Origin: Flavobacterium chilense
GTDB lineage: Bacteria; Bacteroidota; Bacteroidia; Flavobacteriales; Flavobacteriaceae
Assembly (NCBI RefSeq): GCF_001602525.1
Contig: NZ_LSYT01000012.1
Span: 82,026 to 146,025 of the forward strand
Length of the DNA stretch: 64,000 bases
Direction of reading: 5' to 3'
This document shows, piece by piece, positions 61,327-64,000 of the stretch. The notes under the pieces were generated by a model, which was not told the DNA's origin, searched no databases, and saw only the letters and a list, made by a program, of their open reading frames with translations. A program made the position numbers and the translations under genes. Numbering within the stretch: the first letter of the stretch is position 1; each line of letters opens with the position of its first letter.

Positions 61327-63273
61327 TTAAACTGTAAAAACTTTTAATGTCTTTTTTATTTCTTCGTTTACAATCGAAGCAAACTCTTCAATAGAAACGG
61401 TGATATTACCTTTTCCTTCTTGTCCATGGCGACGAATAGAAATTGTACCGTTTTTCTCTTCTTCTTCGCCTACAATCAGCATAAATGGGATTTTTTGCAT
61501 TTCCGCATCTCTGATTTTCTTGCCAATTGTTTCGTTTCGATTATCAATTAGGGCGCGAATTTCGTGATTTTCTAGCAAATCTAAAACTTTTTTAGCATAA
61601 TTTTCGTATTTCTCGCTCAAAGACAAGATAATAGCTTGTTCAGGCATTAGCCAAAGTGGGAAATTTCCTGCTGTATGCTCAAGTAAAATTGCTATAAAAC
61701 GTTCCATAGATCCAAAAGGAGCTCTGTGAATCATTACTGGTCGGTGTAATTCGTTATCAGCACCTTTGTATGTTAGTTCAAAACGCTCAGGTAAGTTGTA
61801 ATCTACCTGAATTGTACCTAATTGCCATTGTCTTCCTAAAGCATCCTTAACCATGAAGTCAAGCTTAGGACCGTAGAATGCAGCTTCGCCATATTCTACA
61901 ACAGTATTTAGACCTTTGTCTTTGGCAGCGTTAATAATCGCGTTTTCAGCTTTTTCCCAATTTTCATCAGTACCAATGTACTTGTCTCTGTTTTCCTGGT
62001 CTCTCAATGAAATTTGAGCTGTAAAGTTTTCAAAACCTAATGAGCCAAATACATAAAGTACCAGATCAATTACTTTTTTGAATTCTTCATCTAGTTGCTC
62101 CGGAGTACAAAAGATATGTGCATCATCCTGAGTGAAACCTCTAACACGAGTCAAGCCATGTAATTCACCAGATTGTTCGTATCTGTATACAGTGCCGAAT
62201 TCAGCATAACGCTTAGGTAAGTCTTTGTATGACCAAGGTCTAACGTTATAGATCTCGCAGTGGTGAGGGCAGTTCATAGGTTTTAATAAAAACTCTTCAC
62301 CTTCAGCAGGAGTATGTATAGGCTGAAAACTATCTGCACCATATTTAGCATAATGCCCAGAAGTAACATAAAGTTCTTTTTGACCAATATGAGGAGTAAC
62401 AACTTGTTCGTAACCTGCTTTCTTTTGAGCTCTCTTTAAAAATTGTTCTAAACGATCTCTAAGTGCAGCGCCTTTTGGTAACCATAGTGGCAATCCTTGT
62501 CCTACTTTCTGAGAGAAAGCAAACAACTCAAGTTCTTTTCCTAATTTGCGGTGATCACGACGTTTGGCTTCTTCAAGAAGTTCAAGATATTCAGTTAAAT
62601 CCTTCTGTTTAGGGAAAGAAGTTCCATAAACACGTGTTAGCTGTTTGTTTTTCTCATCACCTCTCCAATAAGCACCGGCAACACTCATCACTTTCATGGC
62701 CTTAATAATTCCTGTATTCGGAATATGACCACCACGGCATAAATCAGTAAAAGTAGAATGGTCGCAAAAAGTAATTGTTCCGTCTTCAAGGTTAGAAATC
62801 AATTCAGTTTTGTAAACATTGTCTTTATACATTTCTAATGCATCAGCTTTGCTAACCGGACGCATTTTAAATTCATGTTTTCCTCTTGAAATTTCAAGAA
62901 CACGATCTTCGATTTTTTTAAAATCAGCCTCAGAGATCTTTTGATCTTCAAAATCCACATCATAATAAAACCCATTAGCAATTGCAGGTCCAAGAGTTAA
63001 TTTGATTCCTGGGTACAATTCTTCAAGAGCTTGAGCCATTACGTGCGAAGTCGAATGCCAGAAAGCTTTTTTACCTTCAGCATCATTCCATGTATATAGT
63101 ATAAGATTACCATCGGTCGTCAATGGAGTTTCGGTTTCAATAGTTGTGCCATTAAAAGATGCAGAAATAACATTTCGTGCAAAACCTTCGCTAATGTTTT
63201 TAGCGACCTCCATTGGAGTTACGCCCGAAGCGAACTCTCTAATTGACCCATCGGGTAAAGTAATCTTGATCAT
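61327..63273 (-). CDS. thrS: Threonyl-tRNA synthetase
   Basis: 648 residues: TGS domain (1-62), the second additional domain with HSTSHVMAQAL (HxxxH) and its partner motif, class II core with motif 2 region (FKxxxxYRYEQSGELHGLTRVRGFTQDDAHIFC), the zinc-binding MNCPHHC, motif 3 (VMIHRAPFGSMERFIAILLE), and the C-terminal anticodon-binding domain. Charges tRNA-Thr and deacylates Ser-tRNA-Thr. First gene of the operon. Confidence 0.98.
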   Translation of the reverse strand: MIKITLPDGSIREFASGVTPMEVAKNISEGFARNVISASFNGTTIETETPLTTDGNLILYTWNDAEGKKAFWHSTSHVMAQALEELYPGIKLTLGPAIANGFYYDVDFEDQKISEADFKKIEDRVLEISRGKHEFKMRPVSKADALEMYKDNVYKTELISNLEDGTITFCDHSTFTDLCRGGHIPNTGIIKAMKVMSVAGAYWRGDEKNKQLTRVYGTSFPKQKDLTEYLELLEEAKRRDHRKLGKELELFAFSQKVGQGLPLWLPKGAALRDRLEQFLKRAQKKAGYEQVVTPHIGQKELYVTSGHYAKYGADSFQPIHTPAEGEEFLLKPMNCPHHCEIYNVRPWSYKDLPKRYAEFGTVYRYEQSGELHGLTRVRGFTQDDAHIFCTPEQLDEEFKKVIDLVLYVFGSLGFENFTAQISLRDQENRDKYIGTDENWEKAENAIINAAKDKGLNTVVEYGEAAFYGPKLDFMVKDALGRQWQLGTIQVDYNLPERFELTYKGADNELHRPVMIHRAPFGSMERFIAILLEHTAGNFPLWLMPEQAIILSLSEKYENYAKKVLDLLENHEIRALIDNRNETIGKKIRDAEMQKIPFMLIVGEEEEKNGTISIRRHGQEGKGNITVSIEEFASIVNEEIKKTLKVFTV

Positions 63274-63293
63274 TGTTTATAATTTTGTGAATG

Positions 63294-63324
63294 CAAATAT
63301 AGCGTATTACAAAAATACATACAA
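63294..63324 (-). promoter_or_regulatory. thrS operon promoter
   Basis: Minus strand: TTG (63322-63324), 20-base spacer, TATATTTG (63294-63301), then 20 bases to the ATG. Both elements of the Bacteroidota promoter at correct spacing. Confidence 0.75.
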
Positions 63325-63892
63325 TATATAAGTACAACTTTACATAGTTATATATATGTATAAACTTGTTGTGGTTTGTGAACTCTTGTTAAAACTGTGA
63401 AATTTGCTTTTATGTCTATATAATATATCAAGTGTAGAATCTTTACCTGAATAAGAAGTTAAAGCTTTTTAGGAATTCAGGTTGCTTAATTAGGCGTTTA
63501 CTCCTGTTATCTGTTTTGAACCTGTGTCAAGCCTTGTTAGAAAAGGATTTTTATTATTGTCTAGATTGGGTTGGTATGTTTTTATGAGCGTTTTATCAAG
63601 TATTCGAATCAATTTAATGTTTAAAAGCGTCTCGTTTGAAGGATTTATGCTTTCAATCATCTAAAAAGGTGACGAGTCTTACTTATATATAAGGTATAGA
63701 GATCTGGATAAAGAGAGTTAAAAGATGCAAATTTGCTAAAACTGGCAGGTTTTACTGGTATGAAATTAGAACAAATCCACTTGACTACGGAAAATTCTGA
63801 GAATTGTTAAAAAAGTTGTTATGCTAAGTTTGGTGTTATCAGAGTGTTAAGAAAAAGTTTTAAAAAAGAGTAAAAATAGTTTGGGAAAGGTA
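63325..63892. other. Non-coding spacer upstream of a stable-RNA promoter
   Basis: About 570 bases with no credible ORF on either strand and no strong hairpin. Long gene-free upstream sequence is typical before rRNA operons. Confidence 0.5.
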
Positions 63893-64000
63893 TTGTAGAA
63901 CTGAATAAAGGTGCTACTTTTGCACCCGCAACAACGAATAAGTTCACTGATATACTGGCAAGATGTTTTAATCAAACGGAAATAAAATTTCGAAAAAAAA
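63893..64000 (+). promoter_or_regulatory. Strong promoter and leader, probably of an rRNA operon that continues past the window
   Basis: TTG (63893-63895), a 19-base spacer and TACTTTTG (63915-63922) followed by CACCCGCAAC, the same downstream sequence as both tRNA promoters. Then a leader with GTTCACTGATATACTGG, similar to the GTTCATTGACATATTGG sequence often seen before 16S rRNA in Bacteroidota. No 16S sequence is reached before 64000. Confidence 0.6.

Overview
The window looks like chromosome from a Flavobacterium-type member of the Bacteroidota. The evidence is low GC, a C-terminal type IX secretion (T9SS) sorting domain, promoters of the TTG / TAnnTTTG type, Lys/Asn-rich proteins, a carotenoid cluster without ketolase, a split transketolase and the thrS-infC-rpmI-rplT order. 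There is no phage, transposase, CRISPR or mobile-element gene; it is ordinary chromosome with several accessory patches.

Layout. 1-4.2 kb: the end of an SDR oxidoreductase and a large secreted multidomain nuclease/phosphatase-fold protein. 4.2-8.7 kb: a MepB-like gene and an ECF sigma factor overlapping a probable dual-membrane-spanning anti-sigma factor, with two secreted proteins upstream. 8.8-15 kb: rmuC, a thioesterase, a VOC protein, YceI, and a divergent epimerase / TetR-ABC1 kinase pair around a likely TetR operator. 15-22 kb: a light-linked set (photolyase, SRPBCC, crtZ, crtB, crtI, a CarH/LitR-like B12-type MerR regulator) and a KirBac channel. 22-29.5 kb: TPR protein, outer-membrane barrel protein, and a run of small secreted genes (thioredoxin-like lipoprotein, two CBM9-like paralogs, a bacterial peritrophin/CBM14-like protein) next to an orphan response regulator. 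29.5-33.1 kb: serine hydrolase, membrane protein, lipoprotein, GNAT. 33.3-34.1 kb: six tRNA genes with a duplicated Leu-Lys segment. 34.2-47 kb: mostly housekeeping (aroK, PRTase, S4 protein, FKBP, transketolase halves, ydjC, tgt, LptF/G, EamA, accA, dnaB). 47-50 kb: a seven-TM protein with a separate histidine kinase and NarL-type regulator, plus an unlisted 41-aa membrane protein. 50-58.6 kb: a conserved secreted protein, a second EEP enzyme, and three tandem TPR histidine kinases with a LuxR-type regulator, the last kinase being catalytically degenerate. 58.7-63.3 kb: AhpD-like/Crp pair and the thrS-infC-rpmI-rplT translation operon. The window ends just after a strong stable-RNA promoter that probably drives an rRNA operon.

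The most unusual structure is not in genes: several intergenic spaces carry sequence phased in 7-base units (one is 24 perfect copies of one heptamer; others are degenerate or palindromic heptads), two copies of a GC-rich conserved element look like a structured RNA or repeat family, and one spacer is a long near-perfect hairpin. Gene-level points of note are an infC that must start at a non-canonical AUA, a Tgt without the zinc-site cysteines, a shared palindrome at the merR and crtI promoters, and a bacterial CBM14-like protein that has lost exactly one disulfide pair.
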